A stretch of DNA of 64,000 nucleotides from JAICYJ01 sp963737445 (GTDB lineage Bacteria > Actinomycetota > Thermoleophilia > Gaiellales > JAICJC01), in contig CAVTSO010000015.1 of assembly GCA_963737445.1 (NCBI GenBank), forward strand, positions 434,001 to 498,000. The letters are read 5' to 3'. Shown one piece after another: positions 63,684-64,000 of this stretch (positions are counted from its first letter, which is position 1; each line of letters opens with the position of its first letter). The position numbers and the translations under genes were made by a program. The notes beneath the pieces were generated by a model, which was not told the DNA's origin, did not search any database, and saw nothing but the letters and a program-made list of their open reading frames with translations.

Positions 63684-64000
63684 GGGGCTTGGCCGGGCGC
63701 CTGGCGGCTGTCACCGGCGGGTCAGGAGGGATCGGCCGCGCAGTGGTGCGGCGACTGCAAGAGGAGGGTGTCGCCGTCGTCGTCCTCGATCTGCAGCAGC
63801 CGCCTGCCTCCGCCGACCCCGGCGTGAGACTTATCGCGGTCGATGTGTCCGACCCCGCCGCCGTCACCGAGGCGCTCGGGCGCGAAGCTGTCCGGCCAGA
63901 CTTTCTCGTCAACGTGGCCGGGATCTTCGACTGGGAGGACTGGGCACGCGGAATCGAGGCGTGGGATAGCGCGATCCGCGTCGATCTGGGCGGCGTCGCC
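63680..64000 (+). CDS. Short-chain dehydrogenase/reductase (third of three), 3' truncated by window end
   Basis: Starts at ATG 63680 in an ATGA overlap with the amidohydrolase stop and stays open to the last base, giving 107 residues. The cofactor motif TGGSGGIG is at 12-19, followed by VVVLDLQQPPA (an acidic Asp, so NAD is preferred), AVDVSDPAAV and NVAGIFDWEDW. It differs from the other two SDRs in this region in cofactor loop. The operon clearly continues beyond the window. Confidence 0.85.
   Translation, partial: MRGLAGRLAAVTGGSGGIGRAVVRRLQEEGVAVVVLDLQQPPASADPGVRLIAVDVSDPAAVTEALGREAVRPDFLVNVAGIFDWEDWARGIEAWDSAIRVDLGGVA

Overview
The window is 64 kb of densely packed, GC-rich chromosomal DNA. 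I read it as actinobacterial, most likely a soil-type lineage such as class Thermoleophilia. The grounds are the high GC, many GTG starts, ATGA/GTGA start-stop overlaps, several apparently leaderless promoters, a BTAD-AAA-TPR regulator, a zinc-ribbon/cyclase/AAA/TPR regulator, a G1 glutamic peptidase and 7TM sensor-like proteins. The lineage is inferred from gene content only. I saw no rRNA, tRNA, CRISPR array, transposase or phage gene.

1-7.8 kb holds the tail of a sialidase-like protein, an S33 peptidase-like hydrolase with a small partner, small membrane proteins, a secreted G1 peptidase and a large cyclase/ATPase/TPR regulator. 7.9-12.7 kb is a catabolic patch: Rieske oxygenase, exonuclease III, class II aldolase, VOC protein, HpcH/HpaI aldolase and cupin. 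Genes from about 5.7 to 11.4 kb are broken by many single-base frameshifts, which looks like poor sequence quality rather than gene decay. 12.8-18.9 kb is a mixture: methyltransferase, S4 RNA-binding protein, DHFR-like reductase, GNAT, three cupins in this stretch counting the one at 12.2 kb, and a LysR regulator.

19-28 kb is rich in phosphoester enzymes: PF04185 phosphoesterase, NAGPA-type phosphodiester glycosidase, PhoD-like phosphatase, two PAP2 phosphatases and a lipid kinase. It also carries a YncE-like propeller and two gene remnants. 28.5-38.3 kb is a signalling region. A BTAD/AAA/TPR regulator is divergent from an operon of two 7TM sensor-like proteins, a GAF-PP2C-HATPase protein, two STAS proteins, an unrecognised protein and a phytoene-desaturase-like oxidoreductase. 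This looks like a partner-switching circuit whose sensor is split into separate genes.

38.4-46 kb carries tandem DUF899 thioredoxin-like proteins, a complete sialidase-like protein, an acyl-CoA synthetase, a GFA-family protein, a cupin and a DivIVA-like coiled-coil protein. 46-64 kb is an organic-nitrogen and ester/amide catabolic region. It has a TrmO-glutamine synthetase-amidohydrolase operon (the last two resembling a split FluG), a polyamine-type ABC transporter flanked by two paralogous CocE/NonD hydrolases, a DUF6282 hydrolase, and a tightly overlapped operon. That operon encodes SDR, 4-oxalocrotonate tautomerase-like protein, class III aminotransferase, IclR regulator, SDR, amidohydrolase and a further SDR that runs off the window.
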